Counted from the first letter of the stretch, positions 55,111-64,000 are shown. The stretch is DNA of 64,000 bases from Mycobacterium pseudokansasii (GCF_900566075.1 NZ_UPHU01000001.1:2976001-3040000); one strand, 5' to 3'. The notes: generated by a model not told the origin, from the sequence alone. Program-made: numbers and translations.

Positions 55111-57381
55111 CTATCGGCCTTGAAGAGTGACGGCTACTTCCAGAGGCAGGTCGCGCGAAGAGTTTCCTGCCCATATCGCATATTCTCCGGGGACGAGCTG
55201 GAATGCGTTGCGGTCAACGTTGTAGATGGAAAGAAACAGCGGTTCCACATGTACCGTGACGGTCTTCGACTCACCAGGTTCGAGGGCGACCCTTTGCCAG
55301 CCGACCAGCCTGCGCGGAGGCTCCTGCGCACCTTCTGGCAAACCTGCGTAGATTTCAGCTATCTCCTGTCCGGCGCGCTTACCGGTATTGGTCACGCGGA
55401 CCGTGACCTCAAGCGCGTCTCCGGGAGTGACGTTCAGGTCCGAGTAAGAGAAGGCGGTGTAGGACAGGCCAAATCCAAACGGAAACAGAGGCGTCCTATT
55501 CTCCGTGTCATACCATTTGTAGCCGACCTTCAGGCCTTCATCATAATTCACATCGAAGACTTTCGTGTCTACCTTGGGGTCGGGTAAGCCTGGCGCGGCG
55601 GTAAGTGGCTCGGCCGGCCGTGTTGTCGGGTCCGGATGTGGCATATCAGCCTCGCTTTTCGGGAACGTGATCGGCAACTTGCCTGACGGGTTGACATCGC
55701 CGAAAAGAATGGCGGCTATCGCCTGTCCGCCACGTATGCCCGGATACCACGATTCAAGCACGGCGCTCACCTGATCCAGCCAGGGCATGGTTACTGCTCC
55801 TCCCGTCTCAAGCACCACGATGGTATGCGGATTGGCCGCAGCGACGGCCTGAATCAGCGCGTCCTGATTGTTGGGGAGAGCGAGGTTGGGGAGATCGGCA
55901 CCTTCCGACTCATGCTGGACAGCAAAGACAATCGCAACTTCGGAGGATTTTGCTAGCGCGGCTGCGGAGGCCGGATCGTTTCCAGGATTGTATTTGACTC
56001 TTGCCTGAGGAGCACGCTCGATAACCGCGTCTAATGGCGGCGAGCGGTGATAAACCCATTCGGGTAGGAGCGCCATGATATCGCCGCTATCGACACCGGG
56101 CGTAATAACGGGATTGCCTCCGGCGGGATCGACCTGCGCCGAACCGCCGCCCGAGATGACACCAACGTCGGCATGGCCGCCAATGACCGCGATGGATTTG
56201 ATCGAGGACGCGTTCAGTGGCAGTTGGTTCTCCGCATTCTTCAGAAGCACTGCGCCAGCCTCCTCAACCCGCTGCGCGACCTTGAAGCCATGCATTACGT
56301 CGACCACCTTCGGATGCGCAGGATAGTCGATGACCCCGGTGGCGAATTCAGTGCGAAGGACGCGGTGCACCATGGAGTTCAGCTGGTGCTGGGAAACCTC
56401 TCCGCCCTGGACCGCATTCTTTAGTGGTTCGCCGAAATAGTCGTTGCCCGGCATTTCAATGTCAAGCCCGGCTCTGGCCGCGTTCACCGTGCTGTGCGTT
56501 CCGCCCCAATCGGAAACGACGAAGCCTTTAAATCTCCAGGCCTCGTCGAGGACATGGTGGAGGAGGTAATCGTTCTCGCAGGCATACGTGCCGTTGATCA
56601 AGTTGTAGGAGCACATGACCGCGCCGACGCCTGAATTACGGATGCCGATCTGAAACGCGAGCAAGTCCGACTCCTGCATCGAGCGCTTGTCGATAATGGA
56701 GTTGGCAAAGTGACGGCCATTCTCCTGGTCGTTGACTGCATAGTGCTTGATGTTGCCGATCACATGCTGATTCTGTAGACCCTTAATTTCCTCACCCACC
56801 AGGGTGCCGGCGAGAATCGGATCCTCGCCCTTGTATTCGAAGGTGCGGCCATTACGCGGTTCGCGGGAAATATTGACTCCGCCGCCCAACGACATGTTGA
56901 AGCCCTGGTCGCGAAGCTCGGTGCCGATGAGATCACCGTATTCGTATGCGATCTCCGGATCCCAGCTCGAGGCTTCAGCCACGCCGGAAGGCAGCGCCGT
57001 GGAATAGCGGCTACGCGCGGCCCCACGCGCAACACCAACAGCGGCATCGGACATCTGCAGGTCCGGAATCCCCAAGCGCTCAATACCGGGAATGAAACCC
57101 GCGCCTCCCAGAGAACGCACACCCGGAACTGATGTGGTTCCGTCAAGCAGAGTGCGCCATCCCATGCCGTGAAGCAACTGTATTTTTTCGTCGAGCGTCA
57201 TCTGCTGGATGACCAGATCGGCCCGCTCATCCGGCGAGAGGTCTTTGTTTTCCCATGAGTGTTTGGGCACGATATTTACTGGCTGTCCGAATTGCGTGTA
57301 CATTGGAGCCGAGGCGGCCAGAAATAATAATGCCAGTAGGAAAATTGCTGCTTTCAGCAAGGACCTGCGCATAATCATCAA
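55111..57381 (-). CDS. Exported GH3-family beta-glucosidase, probably acquired
   Basis: 756 residues from ATG 57379-57381. An N-terminal signal sequence (RRSLLKAAIFLLALLFLAAS) is followed by the (beta/alpha)8 domain with KHYAVNDQENGR and the nucleophile in KGFVVSDWGGTHS near residue 295, the alpha/beta sandwich domain (VAIVFAVQHESEGADLPNL, the acid/base candidate Glu) near 485, and a C-terminal fibronectin-III-like domain from about 650. It cleaves terminal beta-glucosides outside the membrane. The gene is visibly poorer in G+C than its neighbours (many A/T third bases, AATAATAATG runs), suggesting transfer from a non-actinobacterial source. No sugar transporter accompanies it. Confidence 0.92.
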   Translation of the reverse strand: MMIMRRSLLKAAIFLLALLFLAASAPMYTQFGQPVNIVPKHSWENKDLSPDERADLVIQQMTLDEKIQLLHGMGWRTLLDGTTSVPGVRSLGGAGFIPGIERLGIPDLQMSDAAVGVARGAARSRYSTALPSGVAEASSWDPEIAYEYGDLIGTELRDQGFNMSLGGGVNISREPRNGRTFEYKGEDPILAGTLVGEEIKGLQNQHVIGNIKHYAVNDQENGRHFANSIIDKRSMQESDLLAFQIGIRNSGVGAVMCSYNLINGTYACENDYLLHHVLDEAWRFKGFVVSDWGGTHSTVNAARAGLDIEMPGNDYFGEPLKNAVQGGEVSQHQLNSMVHRVLRTEFATGVIDYPAHPKVVDVMHGFKVAQRVEEAGAVLLKNAENQLPLNASSIKSIAVIGGHADVGVISGGGSAQVDPAGGNPVITPGVDSGDIMALLPEWVYHRSPPLDAVIERAPQARVKYNPGNDPASAAALAKSSEVAIVFAVQHESEGADLPNLALPNNQDALIQAVAAANPHTIVVLETGGAVTMPWLDQVSAVLESWYPGIRGGQAIAAILFGDVNPSGKLPITFPKSEADMPHPDPTTRPAEPLTAAPGLPDPKVDTKVFDVNYDEGLKVGYKWYDTENRTPLFPFGFGLSYTAFSYSDLNVTPGDALEVTVRVTNTGKRAGQEIAEIYAGLPEGAQEPPRRLVGWQRVALEPGESKTVTVHVEPLFLSIYNVDRNAFQLVPGEYAIWAGNSSRDLPLEVAVTLQGR

Positions 57382-57687
57382 TCGTGCTCCATAAATCTTG
57401 TCAGATCGATCAGCTCCTACCGTTTCGGTTCTTATTCTGGTAAATCATCGACCATCGCAACAGCCACCAGATCACGTGCTCCGAGCTTGCGCTTGTTGGC
57501 AATGACGTTCGGCCTCGCCCGTTCTCCAGTAAAGGGCCTTTCGACCCCGATGCGTTTCCAGAGTGCCCCGCTCCTTACCTCAACTACCGACCACTCAACC
57601 CGCAACCACTGACAACCCCGACCGGCTGATGTTTCTGGGTGCCCGTGGGTGTCAGGCCAAGGCGGACCGGGTAGGAGTGTCGGTGTG
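57382..57687. other. Intergenic region upstream of the GH3 gene
   Basis: 306 bases. On the minus strand a frame without a start codon runs about 60 codons to TAA at 57432-57434 and ends RKLGARDLVAVAMVDDLPE. It could be the tail of a lost gene, but no family was recognised. A GH3 promoter should lie between there and 57381; AATAAG at about 57430 is a weak candidate. Confidence 0.4.
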
Positions 57688-58173
57688 ATGAATAAGCAAG
57701 AGTTGGCTCGGGAGCTTGGCCACCCAGAAGCCCAGAAGCTGCTCTCCGGCTCCCTGGCCCGACTCGCCTACAACGGACACGATGGCCTCCCGCGGGTCAT
57801 CCCGGTCGGGTTCTACTGGACCGGCGAACGCATCGTTGTCTCCACGGCACCAACCTCCCCGAAAGTCGGCTCCCTTTCGCGGCGTCCGCAAGTTGCATTG
57901 ACGATCGACACCGGCTCCACCCCACACGAGGCGAAGGCCCTGCTGGTGCGTGGCCTCGCCACACCGCAAACCGTCGACGGCGTCACCGACGAATACCTCG
58001 CGGCAGCGAGGAGGTCAATCGACGAAGCCCAACTTGCCGAGTTCGAACACAACGTGCGGTTGACGTATCAGCAGATGGTGCGCATCTCGATCGAGCCGCG
58101 CTGGGCGCGGCTTTATGACTTTGGCGCCGGCCGGTTACCGGCTTTTCTCGCGGACCTGGTCAAGGATCGTTAA
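57688..58173 (+). CDS. Pyridoxamine-5'-phosphate-oxidase-like (PNPOx-fold) protein
   Basis: 161 residues from ATG 57688, with GTAGGAG upstream. Split-barrel pattern: LLSGSLARLAYNGHDGLPRVIPVGFYW, RIVVSTAPTSPKVGSLSRRPQVALTIDTGS, ALLVRGLATPQTVDGV. Mycobacteria have many such proteins that bind F420, FMN or heme. The short length and sequence suggest the general PPOX class; the cofactor is not determined. Its 3' end overlaps the convergent gene by 14 bases. Confidence 0.85.
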   Translation: MNKQELARELGHPEAQKLLSGSLARLAYNGHDGLPRVIPVGFYWTGERIVVSTAPTSPKVGSLSRRPQVALTIDTGSTPHEAKALLVRGLATPQTVDGVTDEYLAAARRSIDEAQLAEFEHNVRLTYQQMVRISIEPRWARLYDFGAGRLPAFLADLVKDR

Positions 58174-58648
58174 CCAGACTCGGGTCCGGGCATTGCATCG
58201 CACAACCGAATTGGCACCCGGTGGCAATGCAATCACAGCCCGAGCGTGCCGTGGTGTCGCTGGCCTCAGGTAGACGCTGCCGCGGGCTCCCGGCGAAGCC
58301 GGGGCCGACCGACGCCGCTACGGCACGGCGCTCGATTGCGGCATCGGCGGTGACGTTGAACCGCAGGTCGCGGCGGTCCCGGATGCGGGCAGTGTAATCG
58401 GTTTCCGACGGATGGAGTCCGCGGTTCTGCGCCCACGACCGCAACGCCGCCGTCGCCGCCGCGACCTTGGCCGGGTTGACCTGCATGAGTTGCTCCGGGG
58501 CTGGCACACGACCCTGCCGCCAGATGTCGAGCTGCGATGGCACAAGCCAGTTCAGGCCGACCAACACATCGATCGCGCTGACGAATCGCCGTTCCGCGAG
58601 CACCACCTCGGCTCGCGTGACGCGCTGTTCCAGGTCCGGCCGTGTCAT
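58160..58648 (-). CDS. Hypothetical protein with Cys-rich C-terminus
   Basis: 162 residues from ATG 58646-58648. The region MTRPDLEQRVTRAEVVLAERRFVSAIDVLVGLNWL followed by WRQGRVPAPEQLMQ resembles a small conserved family of unknown function found in many bacteria. The end CDCIATGCQFGCAMQCPD carries five cysteines that could bind a metal, or may be a frameshifted tail, since the family usually continues differently. Probably intact up to residue ~120, uncertain after. Confidence 0.6.
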   Translation of the reverse strand: MTRPDLEQRVTRAEVVLAERRFVSAIDVLVGLNWLVPSQLDIWRQGRVPAPEQLMQVNPAKVAAATAALRSWAQNRGLHPSETDYTARIRDRRDLRFNVTADAAIERRAVAASVGPGFAGSPRQRLPEASDTTARSGCDCIATGCQFGCAMQCPDPSLVNDP

Positions 58649-59008
58649 AGCCTGGCCAGGCCTAACCCGCGGGGCGTGCTCGGCGAAACAGTGGCCACCC
58701 GCAGACCGCGCCATTGGCTTCCCGAAAGCATCAGTGGCACAGGGCTTCTCACGCCAACTCGCGGAACATCATGGCGGCCGGCAACCAGGAATGCATGCAG
58801 TCGGCTACCCGGTCGCCGAGGACGCTGGGTGACTGAGGCGCCACGTGTCCGCTGTCCTGGCGCGATAAGCTTCAAACCCTTCGCGCGGCGGCAGGTGTGA
58901 AGCCTGCGCATGCACGGCCTCTGGCAGATATGCCCGCTATCACATGTGATAGCGGGCATATGCAGGCAACTCCCGGGCCGCACGGACTGGTCGCGGTCAA
59001 GACTGGCA
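58649..59008. other. Intergenic region containing a long palindrome
   Basis: 360 bases between two minus-strand genes. The only striking content is the perfect palindrome at 58928-58961. Short frames in the rest are not convincing. Confidence 0.5.
58928..58961. repeat. Perfect 34-bp palindrome
   Basis: The half-site ATATGCCCGCTATCACA is followed directly by its exact reverse complement, with no spacer. It lies 48 bases past the stop of the gene at 59009 and 279 bases upstream of the gene at 58160-58648. No T-run follows, so it is not a standard intrinsic terminator. Possible roles: operator for a dimeric regulator, a bidirectional hairpin terminator, or a mobile-element scar. Confidence 0.85.
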
Positions 59009-59737
59009 TCACTGTGGGTGCATGGGCCGCATGGATCCGATGAAGTATTTTTCCTGCCCGGTGGGGTATCCGCCACCGTCGGTGGCGATATGAACGTGGT
59101 CGTAGTGGTTGAGGGTTTCGGAGCCGTAGTCGGCCGTCCAGCTCGGGGCGCCGATGCCCGGGTAGAGCTTCTGCCGCCAGATCACATGGAGCACGCCCCA
59201 ACGTTTGGCGTTTGCCAGGGCATACCCGGCGATCTGGTTTCCGAGCTCGATACCGGCGGGGGAGCCATGATCGGGGATCATCACGTCGATCGCCAACCCG
59301 TTGGGATGCCACTTCAGGGGATCCTGCCGAAACCCGTAGATGGTGCTGATCTGGGGAAAGAGCACGCTGATGGCACGGGCCGCCCAGATGGTCTTGATCT
59401 GCAGCCCCTGCTCGGATGCGACGCCGACAGGTAATGCCATTTGGAAGTCCTGGCCGGCGACGGGTGCGCCTGCCGCCAACATGTCCACCTCCGCCGGACT
59501 GGCGGTGGGTGCTGTGCCGGGCGGCGCAGCTGCGGTACTCGTCGGGGTTGCTGCCGGGGTCTGGACGCAGCACGGCCGCTCAGTGGCTTGGGCGTAGATC
59601 ATGGCGGCAGAGACGACGAGTGAGACCGCGATTGCCAACCAGCGGCCTCGCCCGTTGGCTAACACGGCGGTGCCCACGCACAGCACTCTAGTGGCGTGTG
59701 CGACGCATGTGGCAGTCCTTTTGATCTTTTTTTGCAC
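59009..59737 (-). CDS. Exported protein with M15-peptidase-like zinc-site pattern
   Basis: 242 residues. A membrane anchor or signal sequence (WLAIAVSLVVSAAMIYAQA, residues ~33-52) follows a basic N-terminus. A Pro/Ala/Thr-rich linker extends to about 95. The C-terminal domain has HPNGLAIDVMIPDH near 143 (H-x6-D) and NHYDHVHI near 213 (H-x-H), the spacing of VanY/M15-like peptidases. Related mycobacterial domains are linked to cell-wall enzymes. It starts 14 bases after the glycogen phosphorylase stop, so it may be cotranscribed with it. Enzymatic activity is inferred from the motif only. Confidence 0.72.
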   Translation of the reverse strand: MQKKIKRTATCVAHATRVLCVGTAVLANGRGRWLAIAVSLVVSAAMIYAQATERPCCVQTPAATPTSTAAAPPGTAPTASPAEVDMLAAGAPVAGQDFQMALPVGVASEQGLQIKTIWAARAISVLFPQISTIYGFRQDPLKWHPNGLAIDVMIPDHGSPAGIELGNQIAGYALANAKRWGVLHVIWRQKLYPGIGAPSWTADYGSETLNHYDHVHIATDGGGYPTGQEKYFIGSMRPMHPQ

Positions 59738-59751
59738 GGGTCCCCACGCGG

Positions 59752-62289
59752 TTAGTCGTTCGGGGATCCGATGGGCACCGGCGTGATGTTCCAGATGTCG
59801 TCGCAGTACTCGGCGATGGCCCGGTCCGAGGAGAACTTCCCGCTGTGCGCGGAGTTGAGGATCGACTTACGAGTCCAGCTTTCGGTGTCCCGCCAGGTGG
59901 TATCGACCTGCTGCTGGGCGCGCAGATAGTCGGCGTAGTCCGCGATGACCAAAAACGGATCGTGGTCGGTCAGGTTGGCGATCAGCGGGGCGAACACCGC
60001 GGTGTCGCCGCGCGAGAACCGGCCGTCGGCGATCAGGCCGAGAACCGCCGCGAGCTCCTCGTTTTCGCGGATATAGTCGCCCGGTCGATAGCCGTCGTGC
60101 AGCACGCGTTGCACCTCTTGGACCGTCAGCCCGAAGAGAAAGAAGTTCTCCGCACCGACCTGTTCGCGGATCTCGACGTTGGCGCCGTCGAGCGTGCCGA
60201 TGGTCAGCGCCCCGTTCATCATGAATTTCATGTTCCCGGTGCCCGATGCCTCCTTGCCGGCGGTCGAGATCTGCTCGGACAGATCTGCTGCGGGATAGAT
60301 CACCTGCGCGTTCTGGACGTTGAAGTTGGGAATGAAGGCTACTTTCATGCGGTCGTTGACGTCCGGATCGGCGTTGACGGTTTCCGCGACGGAGTTGACC
60401 AGCTTGATCATGAGTTTGGCCATGGTGTAACCGGGTGCCGCCTTGCCGCCGAAAATGTATGCACGCGGCGCTATTTCGAGATGCGGGCGCTGCTTGAGCC
60501 GGTGGTAGGCGGTGACGATGTGCAGCAGGTTGAGGTGCTGACGCTTGTATTCGTGAATGCGCTTGACCTGGATGTCGAAGAGCCAGTCCGGATCCACCGC
60601 GATACCGGTGTTAGCTCGTACGTAGTCCGACAGCCGCGCCTTGTTCTCCCGCTTGACGGCCCGCCACCGCTGCTGCAGCGCGGGATCACCCGCCAGCGGG
60701 GCCAGCTCGCGCAACCTGTCGAGGTCACGCAACCACCCTTCCCCGAGTGTCTCGTCGAGCAGTCGGCGCAGGCCGGGATTGGACAGGGCGACGAAGCGGC
60801 GCGGGGTCACCCCGTTGGTCTTGTTGCTGAACCGCTCCGGCCACATCTCGTAGAAGTCTTTGAGCACAGTGGTTTTCAGAAGCTCGGAGTGCAGCGCCGC
60901 GACACCGTTGACGGCATGGCTGCCGACGGTCGCCAGGTGTGCCATGCGAATCCGCCGCTCGCCGCCCTCGTCGATCAGCGACATCCGCCGGACGCGGTCC
61001 TCGTCACCGGGGAACCGTGCGCGCACCTCGTCGAGGAAGCGGCGGTTGATCTCATAGATGATTTCCAGGTGCCGCGGCAGGAATCGCTGAAACATTGACA
61101 GCGGCCAGGTTTCGAGGGCCTCGGGCAGCAGGGTGTGGTTGGTGTAGGCCAATGATGCCACGGTGATCTGCCATGCCTCGTCCCAGTCGAGATCACGTTC
61201 GTCGACGAGCAGGCGCATCAGCTCGGCGACGGCGATCGAGGGGTGGGTGTCGTTGAGTTGTATCGCGACCCGGTTCGAGAGCTCCCGGACCGGCAGGCCG
61301 GCGAAGTCTTCGAGCAGGTGCAGCATGTCCTGCAGCGAGCAAGACACGAAGAAGTGCTGCTGGGCCAGCCGCAGTTGCTTGCCGACTTCCGGCTGATCAT
61401 TGGGGTAGAGCACCTTGGTGAGGGTTTCGGAGACCACCTGGTCATCCACGGCGCGGTAGTAGTCGCCGGCGTTGAAGGCGTCCAGGGCAAGCGACTGGAT
61501 GGCGCGGGCGCTCCATAGCGTGAGGGTGTTGCAGGTGTTGACGCCGTAGCCCTGAATGGGCGTGCCGTAGTAGACGCCCTTGGCCGCGCGCTGCGGGACC
61601 CAGCGCACCCGGTACCTGCCCTGCTCGTCGGTGTAGGACTCGGTGTGTCCGCCCCAGCCGACCTGATAGCTCAGTTCGGGTTTGGCGATCTCCCACGGAT
61701 TGCCGTCGGCCAGCCAGTTGTCGGTCTTCTCCACCTGCCAGCCGTCGTGGATTTCCTGGTCGAAGATGCCGAACTCGTAGCGGATGCCATAACCGATGGC
61801 GGGACGCTCCAGGGTGGCCAGCGAGTCCAGGTAGCAGGCCGCTAACCGGCCCAGTCCGCCGTTGCCCAGGCCCGGCTCCTCCTCGCAGGCCAGCACCTCG
61901 TCGAGGTCTTGGCCCAGCGCGGCCAAGGCCGCCCGGGCCTGGTCCTCGAGCTGCAGGTTGAGCAGGTTGTTGCCCAAGTGCGGGCCGAGCAGGAACTCCG
62001 CCGACAGATAGCAGGCCACCTTGCGGGACAGGTCGAGATAGGTCTGGGTGGTCTCGATCCACCGCTGCTGCATCCGGTCACGCACGGCCAGCGCCAGAGC
62101 GCGGTAGTAGTGCTTGGGCTGCAGGAAGGCGGCCGGGCGGCCGAGGGAGTAGCGCAGGTGGTCCTCGATCGCCTGGAGCAGCGCGTGGGAACTCATGCCG
62201 GTACGGACATCCTCGACGCTGGAGGGTGCTGCGCCGGCAGCCGATGCTGTCGTCGACGATTGGGCAGCAGGCTGATTGGCATGGGTCAT
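59752..62289 (-). CDS. glgP: Glycogen/maltodextrin phosphorylase, GT35
   Basis: 845 residues from ATG 62287-62289 (GGAAG nearby); an in-frame ATG at 62331 would add 14. Classical phosphorylase fold: PLP-binding Lys in EASGTGNMKFMMNGA near residue 680, glucan-site EEPGLGNGGLGRLAACYLDS near 140, IQLNDTHPSIAVAELMRLL near 350, YTNHTLLPEALE near 385. It releases glucose-1-phosphate from alpha-1,4-glucans. By sequence type it is the E. coli GlgP kind, not the diverged Rv1328 enzyme of M. tuberculosis, so it is probably an additional, accessory copy. Confidence 0.93.
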   Translation of the reverse strand: MTHANQPAAQSSTTASAAGAAPSSVEDVRTGMSSHALLQAIEDHLRYSLGRPAAFLQPKHYYRALALAVRDRMQQRWIETTQTYLDLSRKVACYLSAEFLLGPHLGNNLLNLQLEDQARAALAALGQDLDEVLACEEEPGLGNGGLGRLAACYLDSLATLERPAIGYGIRYEFGIFDQEIHDGWQVEKTDNWLADGNPWEIAKPELSYQVGWGGHTESYTDEQGRYRVRWVPQRAAKGVYYGTPIQGYGVNTCNTLTLWSARAIQSLALDAFNAGDYYRAVDDQVVSETLTKVLYPNDQPEVGKQLRLAQQHFFVSCSLQDMLHLLEDFAGLPVRELSNRVAIQLNDTHPSIAVAELMRLLVDERDLDWDEAWQITVASLAYTNHTLLPEALETWPLSMFQRFLPRHLEIIYEINRRFLDEVRARFPGDEDRVRRMSLIDEGGERRIRMAHLATVGSHAVNGVAALHSELLKTTVLKDFYEMWPERFSNKTNGVTPRRFVALSNPGLRRLLDETLGEGWLRDLDRLRELAPLAGDPALQQRWRAVKRENKARLSDYVRANTGIAVDPDWLFDIQVKRIHEYKRQHLNLLHIVTAYHRLKQRPHLEIAPRAYIFGGKAAPGYTMAKLMIKLVNSVAETVNADPDVNDRMKVAFIPNFNVQNAQVIYPAADLSEQISTAGKEASGTGNMKFMMNGALTIGTLDGANVEIREQVGAENFFLFGLTVQEVQRVLHDGYRPGDYIRENEELAAVLGLIADGRFSRGDTAVFAPLIANLTDHDPFLVIADYADYLRAQQQVDTTWRDTESWTRKSILNSAHSGKFSSDRAIAEYCDDIWNITPVPIGSPND

Positions 62290-62399
62290 GTTGGGGCTTC
62301 CCTCATTGGTATTCCAGCTGTCGTGGTGCATGCGAGTATCGCACTGCGGATTGGCCGGTCGTTGCCGTATCCGCCGGTGGCCCGCGATCAGATCAGGCG

Positions 62400-63497
62400 T
62401 CAGTCGGCGAGCCGCGAGCTGGGGCTGGCTTTCTTTTCCGCATACATCAATTCGTCTGCCTGAGCGAGCAATTCGTCGATGGCATTGACGTCAGCCGCGC
62501 GCGCCCGCACCACGCCGATGCTGGCAGAAACGCGATAGGACCGGTGGCTGGTCTCGTTGAAATGTCGAAATCCCGCTACCAGCCGCGCCTTGAGCGTCGC
62601 GGAATCACAGTCGACATCAGTGACCAGGGCGCAGAATTCGTCGCCGCCCATGCGGGCGAGGATGGCCGACTCGGGCAGTGCGGTGCGCAGCACGCGGGCC
62701 ACGTCGGCGATCAGTGTGTCGCCCACGTCGTGGCCCAGTTGATCGTTGACCCGTTTGAGTCCGTCGACGTCCAGGAACGCGAGCATGCAATCGCGACCCT
62801 GGCGGCGCGCCGCGCCAAGCGCCGCGTCGGCCAGCAGATAGAAACCGCGGCGGTTGTTGAGCCCGGTCAGTTCGTCGGTCACCGACAGGCGGCGGATCTC
62901 CTCATGGCCCTTTTCCAGCGCCGCGGTGCGGTCGCGTACACGCCGTTCCATTTCGACGTAGACCTGGACGTTCTCCATGGCGATCGAGGTCGAATCCGCC
63001 AGGGCTTGAAGCAAGCAGACCTCTTGTTCGGTAGGCCGGTGCTGCTGTGCCCAGTAGTTGCCGATCGCGCCGATCGGATCGAGCTTGCGGATCGGAACCA
63101 TCACCAGGCTCTTGATGAACGTGGGGCGGTAGATGGTGTGTGGAATGCGGGGGTCGCGGTAGATATCCGGGACTACTGCCGCGTCTCGGTTGAGCATCGC
63201 CCAGCCGCTGATACAGGCCTCGACCGGGAAGCGGCTGCCCTTCCACAGCGGACCGATGGCGTCTTCGTCGGCGTAATAACACATGTCGTGCTCGCGCAGC
63301 ACGAACGTGGCACCGTCACAACCGAGGAGTTCCCGCGCCGACGACCGGACAATTCGCTGTATGTCGGGCAGGCTGCGCGCCAACGACAATTCCTGGACGG
63401 CCTGCACGAGGCGTTCCATACCGCTGACATAGTCGAAAAGCGCAAATCGCAGAGGCGATGACGAAGCGGCGGGCACAGATAAATGCAGGGCGTTCAT
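62400..63497 (-). CDS. GAF-GGDEF diguanylate cyclase
   Basis: 365 residues from ATG 63495-63497, preceded by GGAGG (an open frame upstream is long but has no good start). A GAF sensor domain covers residues ~30-175 (VRSSARELLGCDGATFVLRE, KSLVMVPIRKLDPIGAIGNYW). A short helix is followed by the GGDEF domain: TDELTGLNNRRGFYLLADAA near 200, and the active-site loop RMGGDEFCALV near 280 in canonical form. No EAL domain. It would make c-di-GMP, a second messenger with few enzymes in mycobacteria. It lies 110 bases upstream of glgP in the same direction, hinting at shared control. Confidence 0.9.
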   Translation of the reverse strand: MNALHLSVPAASSSPLRFALFDYVSGMERLVQAVQELSLARSLPDIQRIVRSSARELLGCDGATFVLREHDMCYYADEDAIGPLWKGSRFPVEACISGWAMLNRDAAVVPDIYRDPRIPHTIYRPTFIKSLVMVPIRKLDPIGAIGNYWAQQHRPTEQEVCLLQALADSTSIAMENVQVYVEMERRVRDRTAALEKGHEEIRRLSVTDELTGLNNRRGFYLLADAALGAARRQGRDCMLAFLDVDGLKRVNDQLGHDVGDTLIADVARVLRTALPESAILARMGGDEFCALVTDVDCDSATLKARLVAGFRHFNETSHRSYRVSASIGVVRARAADVNAIDELLAQADELMYAEKKASPSSRLAD

Positions 63498-64000
63498 GCG
63501 CACCTCCGTGCAACTGGCCGCATCTGGGCGAAAGGCGCCGCCAACGCAGTCGTGTACTTTACACCGGTCGACGACATGTTGCCCTGGATCCGCCGATAAT
63601 GGCCGGTTGACCAGGCAACTTCCGGTCCCTCGCGAACGCGGGATCCCTGAGCCCGGCGACTGCCGGTCAGTGCGGGTCTGGCCGTTGGCAACCACGATCG
63701 GGCGAACTCGGGAATTCTGCGGCGACTTCGCGCACGGGCCACCATCGGTGCGCTGCAACCTGCGGATATCCGGCCGCATGACCCGACCCTGGCGAATGCC
63801 GGATAGGCGTCCAACTGCGCCGATGCCGCGGCTCCTACCTGCGCAAGCGCCGACGGCGTCCCTGCCGTTCCGATGGTGGGATCGGTAGTCGCGGAGATCG
63901 TCCAGATTGAAAGAAGAGGTGCTAAGTTGACGTCGCCGGTCGGGGTCTGGAGCCGATATTTCGCAATACGGACTGTTCCGCGCTCGCCGGTTTGGCCCCT
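63498..64000. other. Upstream region of the GGDEF gene; no gene recognised
   Basis: 503 bases to the end of the window. Open frames on both strands lack starts, ribosome-binding sites or family patterns. The GGDEF promoter should lie here. Confidence 0.45.

Overview
The window comes from a slow-growing, non-tuberculous Mycobacterium. Four things point to this: the high G+C content; PE/PPE genes; DUF732 and other typical mycobacterial exported proteins; and a gene order that follows M. tuberculosis Rv1690-Rv1719 almost gene for gene (DUF732/lprJ position, TPR protein, HAD phosphatase, small Rv1693-like protein, tlyA, nadK, recN, steA, mctB/steB, pyrG, NUDIX, xerD ... COMT, cycA, two PPEs ... 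parA, scpA, scpB, rluB, cmk, der, then the Rv1714-Rv1719 catabolic operon). Rv names are synteny recalled from knowledge; no search was run.

Layout. 1-1720: a TfuA/YcaO pair on the minus strand (TfuA cut by the window edge). It is followed by a non-coding stretch with two tandem G-rich-loop hairpins. 2275-14078: the conserved plus-strand housekeeping block from the DUF732 protein to xerD, mostly overlapping or closely spaced. 14403-21396: a transposon pile-up around one unknown exported-protein gene. An IS1380-family element cuts off its last 18 codons. An IS1634-family element resembling IS1549 sits upstream and is flanked by 227-bp direct repeats. An IS21-family element (istA-istB) is nested inside the IS1634-family transposase. 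21596-26854: a MazEF-like toxin-antitoxin pair, a large SWIM/SNF2 helicase and the COMT gene (Rv1703c position).

26964-33804: six genes, each overlapping the next by 1-4 bases, form an ebo-type 'metabolite traffic' operon. They encode an inositol-3-phosphate-synthase-family enzyme, a UbiA-type prenyltransferase (EboC-like), a TIM-barrel protein fused to an EboA-like domain, a TatD-like hydrolase (EboB-like), EboE and an EboF-like phosphodiesterase. In M. tuberculosis COMT and cycA are neighbours, so the operon is an insertion relative to that genome. It is the best candidate for an undescribed mycobacterial pathway: an enzyme set that would build and handle a phosphorylated cyclitol or isoprenoid-linked metabolite. 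It is followed by cycA, two PPE genes, a cytochrome P450, an MFS drug/H+ antiporter and the chromosome segregation/ribosome/cmk/der block.

46390-51949: a short PE protein and an SDR / hydroxyacyl dehydrogenase / cyclase / cupin / BKACE / IclR / lipocalin-like cluster. An inverted repeat covers the first start codon. 52018-64000: a tRNA-Pro(GGG) gene marks the start of an accessory tract. The tract has a decayed HNH gene, a decayed GNAT gene, IS1380 and IS3 remnants fused to a PknH-type sensor-domain fragment, an exported GH3 glucosidase that looks foreign in base composition, a PNPOx-like protein, a perfect 34-bp palindrome, an exported M15-like protein, a classical glycogen phosphorylase and a GAF-GGDEF protein.
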